Origin: a virus
Virus record (IMG/VR): IMGVR_UViG_3300032245_001048
Coordinates: 1-62,598 of that record
DNA length: 62,598 nt
Strand: one strand, 5' to 3'
The position numbers and the translations under genes are program-made. Every line of letters begins with the position of its first letter. Within the stretch, counting starts at the first letter, position 1. Shown here one piece after another: positions 42,083-51,120 of this stretch. The notes under the pieces were generated by a model that was given only the letters and a program-made list of their open reading frames with translations, did not search any database and was not told the origin of the DNA.

Positions 42083-42430
42083 TTAAAAGTTTGGTTTTAC
42101 ATATCGTTTTGTTGGTATCAATTGTTCGGTCAAATTCATTTTGTAATTTTCAATTGTTTTTTGACTTACATTATTTTCTATCCATTCCAAAATATGTTCT
42201 TTTGTTAAATTTTCATATTCAATAAAATTTTCCATATTATCAACCGGCAAATGAACAATAAGTGTTGAGTTTGTGGTAGTTTCACCAAATCCGGATTCAG
42301 TTGTAATTGTTTTTTTGCCAACAAATAGAGCTCTTATCTCATAGACAACATTATTCTTGCCATGTAGACTATCATGTATACCTAAAGATTCTATTTCATA
42401 ATCAAAAGATAATTCTGTTGTATTAGTCAC
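42083..42430 (-). CDS. conserved phage protein, 115 aa
   Basis: Begins with a Thr/Glu-rich strand region and has ENLTKEHILEWIENN, a pattern I recall from small virion-linked proteins of marine phages. It is inserted inside the sugar cluster, so its job may be separate from glycan synthesis. Confidence 0.6.
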   Translation of the reverse strand: MTNTTELSFDYEIESLGIHDSLHGKNNVVYEIRALFVGKKTITTESGFGETTTNSTLIVHLPVDNMENFIEYENLTKEHILEWIENNVSQKTIENYKMNLTEQLIPTKRYVKPNF

Positions 42431-42438
42431 GATTTCAC

Positions 42439-43212
42439 CTATATTGTATTGAATGTTATAACTTCATTTTCATTGGGCCAGTAATATTTTTTATAGTTAT
42501 TAACTATTTCAATGTTTTCTGGCTGTTCTTCTACAAATTTATCGAAATCAAATCCTTTTTGATGGTGATGCGTATCTGTCATATGAGGATTCTCTGTGTA
42601 ATCTTTACCACAAAAGAAATAGTATGCGACCATTAAACAATCCATCCAACCAATTGTAGGATAATGATTGTCTTGTATGTAATCCCACTTATCATTAATC
42701 AATTCAGTCATTCTTGTGTAGTTCTTTAAAAATGTTTTGACATTGTAAATTGAACCACCACCGCCACCATAGAAATCAGTTTTAGGTTTCACTCCAGAAA
42801 ATTGTTCCATGATATCCAATACAGCAGGAGGAAAACGATTGCCATGACTAATCTTATGACAAGACATCTCCCATTCATCTTTTACTGTGATAGGTTTTCT
42901 AATCCAAACATCATCTTCTACCATCATGATATGTGATGTATTACAATTTTCACAGGCATAATGAAATCGTTCCAACCACAATAATACCTTTTCTTTTCTG
43001 TAACCAAAAGGTTGTGTTGGATATCCCAACTTATCATCGAAATAATGATAATCTAAATTATATTGTTTGGCAATATCCGATAAATCATCAGCAGCATCAG
43101 AACCTAAAAAATAATAAGCATCTGGATGATATTGTCTAATGTTACTAACAATTTTTTCTGTTGATATTGATTTACCAGCCGAAGCCAAATGAAGAAATGA
43201 TATAGATGCCAT
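42439..43212 (-). CDS. glycosyltransferase-like protein (GT-A type)
   Basis: 257 residues. HIMMVEDDVWIRKP holds the DxD-type motif with a following basic residue, and FYGGGGGSIYN resembles the acceptor loop of GT-A enzymes. Probably transfers a sugar. Confidence 0.65.
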   Translation of the reverse strand: MASISFLHLASAGKSISTEKIVSNIRQYHPDAYYFLGSDAADDLSDIAKQYNLDYHYFDDKLGYPTQPFGYRKEKVLLWLERFHYACENCNTSHIMMVEDDVWIRKPITVKDEWEMSCHKISHGNRFPPAVLDIMEQFSGVKPKTDFYGGGGGSIYNVKTFLKNYTRMTELINDKWDYIQDNHYPTIGWMDCLMVAYYFFCGKDYTENPHMTDTHHHQKGFDFDKFVEEQPENIEIVNNYKKYYWPNENEVITFNTI

Positions 43213-44213
43213 TACATTAACCTATCTTTCCAAGTTTTGGGAGTTTTATCAGAAATGATTTCTAAAGGATAAGAGTAATCAAATGGTTTAGGTCCTTTTT
43301 TCTTAATGTATGCCACAGTTTCTTGGATAGATTTCTCTAATGTAGTTTTAGTTTCATATTGCAATAACCATCTTGCCTTGTCAGCAGAACAATCAGCGTG
43401 CTTAACTTCTCTTGGTCGGTCTGGCATATGAATTGCTTCACCTTCAAATCCGGTTTCTTTGGCTACCAATACTGCCAAGTCTTTGATTGAGATTGTGCCG
43501 TCATCAGGACCAATGTTGATAATCTCACCAACAACTTTAGGATCCAATGCCATCTTCTCTAAACAGTTGATACAGTCAGCAACATATGAGAAACAACGAG
43601 TTTGATTGCCGTCACCATAGATGATTGCAGATAAACCACGGAGATTACGATTAGCCATGATACTCATAACATTACGGAAAGGGTCATCAAACTTCTGACG
43701 AGGACCAACGATGTTGTGTGGCACCGCAATGTTCCATTCCATGCCATGTGTTTCAGCAAGAATCTTTAATACATCTTCACCAGCAACCTTTGCAACACCA
43801 TAAGGGTCTACTGGTTTCGGTGCCATATCTTCGGTGAAAGGATGAGGTTGATTACCATATCTTGCCATCGATGTGCAATATACAAATCGTTTTACTTTGT
43901 TTTGTACCGCAGCTGAGATTGTTGCAACAGAAGCTTCAAATATATTTTTGGTAATAAAACTAGGACTGAATACAGAAAGGCCTTCGTGTGCTGTAGCGGC
44001 TGAGTGTATAACAATATCACAACCTTCCATGATGTATGTCATTTTTTCTACATCACAACAGTCTACGACATACAACTTTGCCTTCTTTGGAACATTATCA
44101 CGATAACCACCAATAAGTGTGTCGTTACCAACAACTTCGTGTCCCAATTCTAACATTCTATCTGCAAGGTGACTACCTAGGAAACCTGCAATTCCCGTGA
44201 TAAAGATTTTCAT
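43212..44213 (-). CDS. NAD-dependent sugar epimerase/dehydratase
   Basis: 333 residues. The extended SDR signature is present: TGIAGFLGSHL (Rossmann TGxxGxxG), CTSMARYGN, and YGVAKVAGE with the catalytic Tyr-x-x-x-Lys. Most like UDP-glucose 4-epimerase relatives. It makes or alters a nucleotide sugar used by the neighbouring transferases. Confidence 0.88.
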   Translation of the reverse strand: MKIFITGIAGFLGSHLADRMLELGHEVVGNDTLIGGYRDNVPKKAKLYVVDCCDVEKMTYIMEGCDIVIHSAATAHEGLSVFSPSFITKNIFEASVATISAAVQNKVKRFVYCTSMARYGNQPHPFTEDMAPKPVDPYGVAKVAGEDVLKILAETHGMEWNIAVPHNIVGPRQKFDDPFRNVMSIMANRNLRGLSAIIYGDGNQTRCFSYVADCINCLEKMALDPKVVGEIINIGPDDGTISIKDLAVLVAKETGFEGEAIHMPDRPREVKHADCSADKARWLLQYETKTTLEKSIQETVAYIKKKGPKPFDYSYPLEIISDKTPKTWKDRLM

Positions 44214-44740
44214 TATACTCTCTTTAAAATAGTTAATCCATTATTATTGTGTCGTCTTTCAACTAATTGCCATTCAGGATGAGAATCAATGAATTCTTGA
44301 ACCGCTGGCCAAATGCCTTTGCCACCAAATTCACCACGGTCAGCAAACAATGTGGTGTCATGAAATAAAAGATATTTACGAACTTTACCTGCGTGTAATT
44401 CTAATTCTTTTTGTACCTGCTCATAGATATGTAGACTGTCCACCAACATCAAATCGGTTTCTGCAATTTCAACCTTACGGGTGTCATCAACATGAAGCGT
44501 TACATTACGACCAGCATTTTTGGCCTCTTCAAAGAATTCACGAATGCCTGGTTGAGGCATAAACTCATAACTATGAATCTCAATATCGTGTCGTAAAAAA
44601 GCACGGGTGCTTTGAGCCCAGCCAACACCAAGTTCAGTCACATGACTACATTGTGATGTTAATTCAGAGATAACTGGTAAATGTTCATGTATGTCTGTAT
44701 CTCTTGCACAGGCATCTTGATATTCTTTTTCGAAATCCAT
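44213..44740 (-). CDS. class I methyltransferase-like protein
   Basis: 175 residues. VTELGVGWAQSTRAFL is the SAM-motif region, then IHSYEFMPQ and DLMLVDSLHIYEQV, similar to cephalosporin hydroxylase or Methyltransf_24 type proteins. Expected to act on a sugar in this cluster. Confidence 0.65.
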   Translation of the reverse strand: MDFEKEYQDACARDTDIHEHLPVISELTSQCSHVTELGVGWAQSTRAFLRHDIEIHSYEFMPQPGIREFFEEAKNAGRNVTLHVDDTRKVEIAETDLMLVDSLHIYEQVQKELELHAGKVRKYLLFHDTTLFADRGEFGGKGIWPAVQEFIDSHPEWQLVERRHNNNGLTILKRV

Positions 44741-45588
44741 TATTCGGTCCTAAAAGTTAATATTTCTTCTTGTTGATATTTTTGTTTGATGTGTTCTTTC
44801 CATGCAGGCACACGGTCATATTGATGCACGATTGCAAATGTCCTGCCCAATGATGTCTTAACAATACCATCTTCAAATTTTGGTTCTGGTTCTAATAGAT
44901 GTGGTCTAAACGATTCAATCTTAGATGGGTCAACTGTTGTGCCAGCCTGACAAGCCCATCCATCTAATTGTTTGGCAAAGTAAGTTACATCTTTGAATGG
45001 TTGTGTCTGAATGAGAACATTATAGACCGCTTGGTCACAAATAGGAATGGGTCGGTTGATTGCATTGAATAGAATATTGAACATCATATCTTTCACATAC
45101 TCAGACACACCACCGATTGTTCCTACATTGTATATCTCATTATTTTTGAACTGGTCGTGAACATATGGTCCATAAGTTTGCATAAGATTTTCATTACCCC
45201 ATGGTTCATCTGCATATCTCATACCTTCAGAACCGGCAACTAGTTTTTTGCCTTTGAGGTGTAATTCTAACCATACAATTGGATTTGTTTGAAAGTAGAC
45301 ATCTTTGACATCTGTGGTAACCACATGACTATAATTCTGCCAAGTGTTTTTAAGAAAGTCGTAGATTGAAAGAAAACGAGCCACATGAATTGGTGCTTTA
45401 ATGTCATGCATCTTAATGATGATGAAATCTCGTTTGATTAATTCACCGATTGTTTCTTCTGAAGCATTACCAACAACCATGGCTTTATCGCCAGTAAAAC
45501 CACATTCATCAATGGATTCAACCCATGGTTTTAATTGATTGTAATTGTAATTAGTAAATGCACCGATTATTAAGCTTTTTGACGCCAT
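44740..45588 (-). CDS. glycosyltransferase-like protein
   Basis: 282 residues. VVTTDVKDVYFQTNP looks like the DxD metal-sugar motif, with YNVGTIGG downstream (acceptor side). Family assignment is uncertain; GT8-like by motif. Confidence 0.6.
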   Translation of the reverse strand: MASKSLIIGAFTNYNYNQLKPWVESIDECGFTGDKAMVVGNASEETIGELIKRDFIIIKMHDIKAPIHVARFLSIYDFLKNTWQNYSHVVTTDVKDVYFQTNPIVWLELHLKGKKLVAGSEGMRYADEPWGNENLMQTYGPYVHDQFKNNEIYNVGTIGGVSEYVKDMMFNILFNAINRPIPICDQAVYNVLIQTQPFKDVTYFAKQLDGWACQAGTTVDPSKIESFRPHLLEPEPKFEDGIVKTSLGRTFAIVHQYDRVPAWKEHIKQKYQQEEILTFRTE

Positions 45589-46292
45589 GGGTAAACTCCA
45601 TTATATTTTTCAAACATTACTTTATTGCCATTTTCAAAAAAATCTGCCGTAACAGAACCTTGACCACCATCAACACGATAATGGACTGTATAGTTGCCTG
45701 TGCAATCCCATTTAGGGAAGTGTTGAGCAATTGTTGCCAAAAATACTCTATCTTGACCCCAACCACCATGCCAAGCGGTTGCTAATTTTATTGCAACTTC
45801 TGTCTTAACGCAATAACTATTTGTATCTATGTGATGTATGCCATGATAGGTTTGCCATTTGCCTAACGATTCGCAATCATCAAAGCAAACAAAATCACCG
45901 TTCTTATTATGTATTTGTCGTAAGGAATAACACCAGTCTAGATTAGTTGCTTCGATAGTGTCAATACAACTTTTAACATGGTTTTCATATAACCAATTAT
46001 CTTGGTCTAACCACATTACATATTTTGTATCAATCAAGTGTGTAAAAGCTGCATAAACTCGGTGGCCATAGAAACCTCTGGCACCCACATTCAAAGGCAA
46101 ATTACAAACCATAATATTTTTGTATTTCGGATGGCTCTCAAAAATCTTTACATGATTTTTAACAGCATGAACATATTCAGGACCATCACAAACAACATAA
46201 CATTTGGTATCATATGTTTGATTCAATACAGATTTAATAGCGGTGTGAACCTCAGCCGAACCGGTGGTCGGTATAATCACAGTAGCAGTCAT
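45570..46292 (-). CDS. GT2 family glycosyltransferase
   Basis: 240 residues. Classical GT2 signs: VIIPTTGS near the start, a repeated CDGPEYVHAV strand, YVMWLDQDNWL (DxD) and GWGQDRVF. First gene of the sugar cluster in transcription order. Confidence 0.8.
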   Translation of the reverse strand: MTATVIIPTTGSAEVHTAIKSVLNQTYDTKCYVVCDGPEYVHAVKNHVKIFESHPKYKNIMVCNLPLNVGARGFYGHRVYAAFTHLIDTKYVMWLDQDNWLYENHVKSCIDTIEATNLDWCYSLRQIHNKNGDFVCFDDCESLGKWQTYHGIHHIDTNSYCVKTEVAIKLATAWHGGWGQDRVFLATIAQHFPKWDCTGNYTVHYRVDGGQGSVTADFFENGNKVMFEKYNGVYPWRQKA

Positions 46293-46295
46293 AAT

Positions 46296-46577
46296 TTAAT
46301 CTCTAGTCAGTTTTAAAATTTTCTCTATTTGTTTTTCAATCATTGGTTTACGATTTGGCCAATATATATATTCTTTATCTCCAGTAGAATGTAATTTCTG
46401 AAGAAAAGGAATAATCATCTTTTCTACTTCTTTTAAACGAACTTTGTAGTCATCGGCTGTTTCAGCAGTCTTATTGATAACTGCATTATACTCAGCCTCA
46501 CTTACCGCAGAAAATCCAAAATCATCCTGTATATTGGCATATTCTTTTGCCAATTTATCAAAATCAACTAGTGCCAT
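46296..46577 (-). CDS. conserved T4-like phage protein, 93 aa
   Basis: All-helical protein with DDFGFSAVSEAEYNAV and YIYWPNRKPMIEKQIEKIL, a pattern I recall as conserved in marine T4-like phages. No function known. It starts the operon that continues into the sugar cluster. Confidence 0.7.
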   Translation of the reverse strand: MALVDFDKLAKEYANIQDDFGFSAVSEAEYNAVINKTAETADDYKVRLKEVEKMIIPFLQKLHSTGDKEYIYWPNRKPMIEKQIEKILKLTRD

Positions 46578-46586
46578 AATTTAATC

Positions 46587-47690
46587 CTATAAGTAAGAAA
46601 AGTCACACATTAAACGAGTGGGGTAACCATCTTTGCCTTGTGTATCTCTAATGTTCAATTTTAAAAGATATTTGTTGGTAATAATTTCCATATCAACTCT
46701 TTTGCCTGTACCAGTTTTTCCACCATAATATATTTTTAATGAATTTGGTTTTGCAGCATCTTGCATATATTTTTTAGTAACATTAAAAACTTTAACATTT
46801 CCTTTTCGTATTTGATGCACAACAGTATACCCGTAACCAATACCAGATTCTAAAAATGTTTGTATATTTGAGGTTTGTGATGCGGTCAAATTAATATCTT
46901 CAGAATAACCTTTAAAACTTTTTTGATTATAAACATCACAAAAAACTGAAGGATCTATACTAAACATTTTTAATAATTTTAATCCATTTTTATTTGAAAT
47001 GTTTCCTGATTTAATTTCTGATGTTGGTAATACTTCTTTAATACCAACATTAAAAAAAGTTACGGTTGATGTTGTTTTTAAACTCAAATATATATTTTGT
47101 TTTTTATTGCCAACAGTACCAATTAGTGTAATATCAGTAAGCATATCGCCAATATTATTGTCTGCTGATGTCGAATATAAATGAATGTTTGGTGTGTATT
47201 GTATTGGTCTTTTTGTATTTTTTGCTCCAGCTTCAGCATCAACATCTAAAGTGGAAAAATTTTTTAGATTTGTTATATCGTAAACTTCGTCTATTGAATA
47301 ATTTAAATCAGCATCTGTTACTTTTTTGCCTGACCACCAAGATTTAAATGCTGGACCCAAATCTTTCTCAAACTTATTTCCTTTATTATTAACACCTCGC
47401 CCACCAGCAGAACCGTCACCAAATTTGATTTTAAGTGTTTTTAGTCCTACTGCTGTTGCTATTTGTTTTTCGGTAAGTATTCCTTTTATTTTTCTGGAAA
47501 TATTTACCATACTAATGTTAGTTGGATCAATATTAATAGGTGTAGCAATAACTTTTTTTGTTTTTGCATTATTTTGTAAATAACTTAAAAGAGCATTTAT
47601 CTCTTGTATTTTAGTTTTTTCGCTAACATTTTTCGGTTTGAGTGTTTTAGAAACCTCGATTGCCGATGTTGGAAAGAAAGTATAAGCCAT
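46587..47690 (-). CDS. conserved aquatic-phage protein, 367 aa
   Basis: Begins MAYTFFPTSAIEVSKTL. A Gly/Asn-rich segment (KFGDGSAGGRGVNNKGNKFE) and an alternating strand region with DITLIG and then IYLSLKTTST could be the core of a PD-(D/E)xK-type nuclease with an altered middle residue. I recall the start from other marine phages. It has its own strong promoter (47717-47744), unlike most late genes. Confidence 0.55.
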   Translation of the reverse strand: MAYTFFPTSAIEVSKTLKPKNVSEKTKIQEINALLSYLQNNAKTKKVIATPINIDPTNISMVNISRKIKGILTEKQIATAVGLKTLKIKFGDGSAGGRGVNNKGNKFEKDLGPAFKSWWSGKKVTDADLNYSIDEVYDITNLKNFSTLDVDAEAGAKNTKRPIQYTPNIHLYSTSADNNIGDMLTDITLIGTVGNKKQNIYLSLKTTSTVTFFNVGIKEVLPTSEIKSGNISNKNGLKLLKMFSIDPSVFCDVYNQKSFKGYSEDINLTASQTSNIQTFLESGIGYGYTVVHQIRKGNVKVFNVTKKYMQDAAKPNSLKIYYGGKTGTGKRVDMEIITNKYLLKLNIRDTQGKDGYPTRLMCDFSYL

Positions 47691-47716
47691 ATTATCTCCG
47701 TTAAGTAAGAGTATTT

Positions 47717-47744
47717 ATTATACACATTTAACGAATAATGTCAA
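47717..47744 (-). promoter_or_regulatory. consensus sigma70 promoter
   Basis: TTGACA, 16-bp spacer ending in TG, TATAAT, 26 bp before the ATG at 47690. It separates the DruA-like gene from the gene at 46587. Confidence 0.88.
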
Positions 47745-48834
47745 TATTTGTATCATTGGTCCAGACCTCAAGTGTTGTCCTTAAACGACCTTCCGACTTC
47801 AATGTATCATAACGATTGGTGGCTTTATTCTTCCACCATTCTATCACATTCTTTAAATGAAACTTCTCATAGTTTTCACCAGGTGAAAGAACATCTGTTT
47901 TACAGGTTACATAATCTATCATGTTTTTAAAACCATAATCGGAAATATAATATCGTTTCTGTTCTGTCAACTTCTTAGCATTCCCAATCGTTGTATCAAA
48001 AGCAGCCAGTTCTGGTGTGCCTTTCAATGCAGACCTAGTCAATGAAATAATCTTCATAGAGATTTTCAGTTTACGACTAGAGATTCCATCATCTACAATC
48101 TTACCAATCTTAGATTCAACAAATGCAACCAAATCTGAATAAGGTTTACCATGCATCATAGGCAAAAAATCTGATTCTGTCAAGCCTTTATAACGAATAT
48201 ATGGTTTCATACCATCATACTGTGAAGATGATTTAGAAGAACCATACAAACTGGTAGTTTCAAACAAACACATATTCATATTGTATTTCTTGTTTATCAT
48301 TTCACGGACTTCATGACTGGTACAGATGGCAGCCAGAAGTTTACCACCTAGATAATTAAAACCAAATGGCTGAGATGGCACAATTACAAAACCCATCATA
48401 GCAGAATCATTGAAGCGTTTACCCCATTCAGGTTGTTGCGTAAACACTTGTCCAAGCATTTCATTTCTAGGTTTACAGTTGATGACTGGTGAACCTAACC
48501 GAATGAAACCTACGAACTTTCCTGACTTCTTCTCTTTAACTGCCAAATGAATGCTACGACCAACAGGTCGGATATTAACATGAGAACTGGTAATTGAAAG
48601 TAAGGTTTCCCATGTATCATTATGAATTTCTACCACTTCAATATCCATATCTTTTGGATGCATCGTGAAATCAGAAAACAAATCATCTTCTGGTGCAAAT
48701 AGAGGATTCAAGGACATTTCAGATAATGATGCCAACTTCTGGTCACGCATATACTCATCGATGCGGTCAAAATTACCAAAGTAATCTTGAAATACCTTGG
48801 CACAATGTATCCCATCGTCTTTAGATAACATCAT
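47728..48834 (-). CDS. DruA-like (DUF4338-type) protein
   Basis: 368 residues. The central part shows GRSIHLAV, FVGFIRLGSPV, FVIVPSQPFGFNYLGGKLLA and CLFETTSLYGSSK, similar in order to DUF4338, the domain of Druantia DruA defence proteins. It lies directly downstream of the replicative helicase and overlaps its stop (ATGATG). Phages seem to carry it as a conserved gene with an unknown role in DNA transactions. Relation to DruA is by pattern only. Confidence 0.55.
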   Translation of the reverse strand: MMLSKDDGIHCAKVFQDYFGNFDRIDEYMRDQKLASLSEMSLNPLFAPEDDLFSDFTMHPKDMDIEVVEIHNDTWETLLSITSSHVNIRPVGRSIHLAVKEKKSGKFVGFIRLGSPVINCKPRNEMLGQVFTQQPEWGKRFNDSAMMGFVIVPSQPFGFNYLGGKLLAAICTSHEVREMINKKYNMNMCLFETTSLYGSSKSSSQYDGMKPYIRYKGLTESDFLPMMHGKPYSDLVAFVESKIGKIVDDGISSRKLKISMKIISLTRSALKGTPELAAFDTTIGNAKKLTEQKRYYISDYGFKNMIDYVTCKTDVLSPGENYEKFHLKNVIEWWKNKATNRYDTLKSEGRLRTTLEVWTNDTNIDIIR

Positions 48835-50216
48835 ACTTTGAATCCATCAAATTGTTTCTTCTCATGCTTAATTTTGTTGTGAGCACCAATACCTTGATGG
48901 CCAGCATCAGCAATTCCTTGTTGTGCAGATTGTTCCACATCATATAGTTTCATCTTTGCTCTATCGACACCAAGTGTAAATCGTTTATGGAATGTTGGAT
49001 CGTTATAACGATTCTTCAACTGTTTTACCATAATCTGACCCATTGCTTCTAAATCTTCAGATGAGATTAAGGCAAACATTAAATCGGCGGTCGCAGGCAG
49101 CCCGAAGCTCTCACTCGTATCCTCCAAGCCTGGATCACTCGATGTGAATCCGCTTCTGGTAGTTTGAGTAGCAGATACAATAGGAACATTATATTCAACC
49201 GCAAGTCCCCTAAGTTCTTCTGCAATGGACTTGACATAGGTGTAAGAGTTAATATTCGCACCAGCTTTGATACGAGAAGAACAACAGATATTAAGATAAT
49301 CCACAAAGATAATATCAGGCACGAAAGACCTTTTGAGGTTGAGTTCATTTAATAAAGTTCTAAAATGTGTTGTTGAAGCAGAAGCGGTTGGATATTCTTT
49401 GATAATAAGTTTACCAGTTACTTTTTCTTTTACACGATTTACTTTCTTATCATATAAATCTTTAGGTAAACTCATCAAGTCATCAAGTGTAACATTCAGT
49501 AAGTTTGCATCTATTCTCTCTGCAATCTTTTCTTCAGCCATTTCAAGGGTGATATAGAGGACATTCTTGCCTTGCACCATAGCACTGGCAGCAACATGGC
49601 ACATAAACAAAGATTTACCAACGCCAGTACCAGCAAGAGCAATATTAAGGGTTTTGGCAGGTAGTCCTCCCTTTGTAATTTTGTTAAAATATTCCAAATC
49701 AAAGGGGATTCGTTCTTCTTTACGGTGATAAAATTCGTATCGGTCATCTGAGTTTTCAAGATAATCGTGTCCTACGGAGTTGTCGAATGAGATTGCCAAG
49801 GCGTCCGATAATATCTTGGGAATCGCACCTTTGTCATTTGTTTTGTCTTTACCATCGAGAATCGAAATAGACCCCAATACAGCGTTATATATGGCCTTCT
49901 CTTGGCAAAACTTTTCCGTCTTGTCAACAAGCCATTGAATCTCGGTTTCTGTTTGACGATTTGCCTCAATTTCTTTAAGATAATCTTCACATCTCTTAAC
50001 TTCGTCATCCGTAAGGTTACGCCTTTCTTTGACGGCAAGTCCAACTGCCTCAATCGATGGCGAATTATTGTAATTTTCCGTGAACGATGTGATTTCATTA
50101 AATAATACTTTCTCTACATTATCACCAAAATATTCCGTCTTTAAAAATGGTAAAACTTTCCGTAGAAAGTCATCATTATAAATCAGGGTTTTTAATATCG
50201 TCTGTTCCAGTTTCAT
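48831..50216 (-). CDS. 41: replicative DNA helicase (gp41, DnaB-like)
   Basis: 461 residues. An N-terminal helical domain is followed by the RecA-like core with Walker A AGTGVGKS and a DnaB-type motif IIFVDYLNICCS (Walker B). It unwinds the fork and works with the gp61-type primase. The ATG at 50216 is taken; an in-frame TTG lies one codon upstream. It overlaps the gene at 50176-50496 by 41 bases. Confidence 0.9.
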   Translation of the reverse strand: MKLEQTILKTLIYNDDFLRKVLPFLKTEYFGDNVEKVLFNEITSFTENYNNSPSIEAVGLAVKERRNLTDDEVKRCEDYLKEIEANRQTETEIQWLVDKTEKFCQEKAIYNAVLGSISILDGKDKTNDKGAIPKILSDALAISFDNSVGHDYLENSDDRYEFYHRKEERIPFDLEYFNKITKGGLPAKTLNIALAGTGVGKSLFMCHVAASAMVQGKNVLYITLEMAEEKIAERIDANLLNVTLDDLMSLPKDLYDKKVNRVKEKVTGKLIIKEYPTASASTTHFRTLLNELNLKRSFVPDIIFVDYLNICCSSRIKAGANINSYTYVKSIAEELRGLAVEYNVPIVSATQTTRSGFTSSDPGLEDTSESFGLPATADLMFALISSEDLEAMGQIMVKQLKNRYNDPTFHKRFTLGVDRAKMKLYDVEQSAQQGIADAGHQGIGAHNKIKHEKKQFDGFKV

Positions 50217-50496
50217 CAACTATTTCCTGCTCAATATTGTTTGACATCAACTCAACAAGTAAATCACCAAGGTAATTTTTAAACTTGTCATCTTTTTCCA
50301 AATTCTTGGGTTTATCTACTGTAGATTCTAACACATCATAAGCAAAAAGTAAATACATTTGTTCATTTTCTTCTTTGAACTTTACCTTACCATATTTGAA
50401 TATTGTATCTTTATATGGTCCAGTTAATAGACGAATGTTTACCGCAGTATCGTCATCTTTAGGGTAAATGAAACAATAATCAATACCTTCAATCAT
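50176..50496 (-). CDS. conserved phage protein, 106 aa
   Basis: Begins MIEGIDYCFIYPKDDDTAVN and is rich in acidic and aromatic residues. I recall similar proteins in marine T4-like phages placed next to helicase. Function unknown. Confidence 0.65.
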   Translation of the reverse strand: MIEGIDYCFIYPKDDDTAVNIRLLTGPYKDTIFKYGKVKFKEENEQMYLLFAYDVLESTVDKPKNLEKDDKFKNYLGDLLVELMSNNIEQEIVDETGTDDIKNPDL

Positions 50497-51116
50497 AAAT
50501 GTTCCTTATAGTTTAAAAATTGCGTCATACTATATCTTCCATTGCCATTTGGTGAGTTTTTTTCCATTGTAACTTTAGTAACTTCATGCATATAACAACC
50601 TGGAAATATTACTAACATATTATTTTTTGGTACAATTTTCAAATTAAACTCAGGTATCAATAAATCTCCACCTAAAAAACTTTTTGGTTCTTTAAAGAAA
50701 AAAGTCAATGCTGTGAGTGGTGCCGAATCGCAATGTTGGAAATATGAATCATCATTTTCATAATAAGATAATAAAGTGCTGTCAATATTGCATTTTTCAA
50801 TATGTCTAAAAATAGGATTTAATTCAATAAGCGGACATACAAGATCCGGATCAAAAATTTTCCTATTTAAAGTCAATATATCAGAAATATTTCTATTGAG
50901 ATATGTTGAATCTAAAAATAATCCAACATTCGATTTAATTTTACCTTCAATACTTACATCTGAATTTGTTAAGTGTCCCGGTAAAAATTTATTTTTATTG
51001 TTTAGAAATTCAAGCTCTCTCCAAATTAATTGCAATTCTTCTTCAGAATAAAAATTTTCAACTATGGCAACTAAAGGATTTTTATATGAATTTCCAAAAT
51101 ATTGAATGTCAAACAT
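50493..51116 (-). CDS. 2OG-Fe(II) oxygenase-like protein
   Basis: 207 residues. Metal and cosubstrate residues fit the prolyl-4-hydroxylase-like fold: HCDSAPLTAL (His-x-Asp), then FPGCYMHEV (distal His) and NGRYSMTQF with the Arg. It uses Fe(II) and 2-oxoglutarate. It lies between uvsX and helicase. The target might be a protein or a nucleic acid. Confidence 0.75.
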   Translation of the reverse strand: MFDIQYFGNSYKNPLVAIVENFYSEEELQLIWRELEFLNNKNKFLPGHLTNSDVSIEGKIKSNVGLFLDSTYLNRNISDILTLNRKIFDPDLVCPLIELNPIFRHIEKCNIDSTLLSYYENDDSYFQHCDSAPLTALTFFFKEPKSFLGGDLLIPEFNLKIVPKNNMLVIFPGCYMHEVTKVTMEKNSPNGNGRYSMTQFLNYKEHL

Positions 51117-51120
51117 CGTA

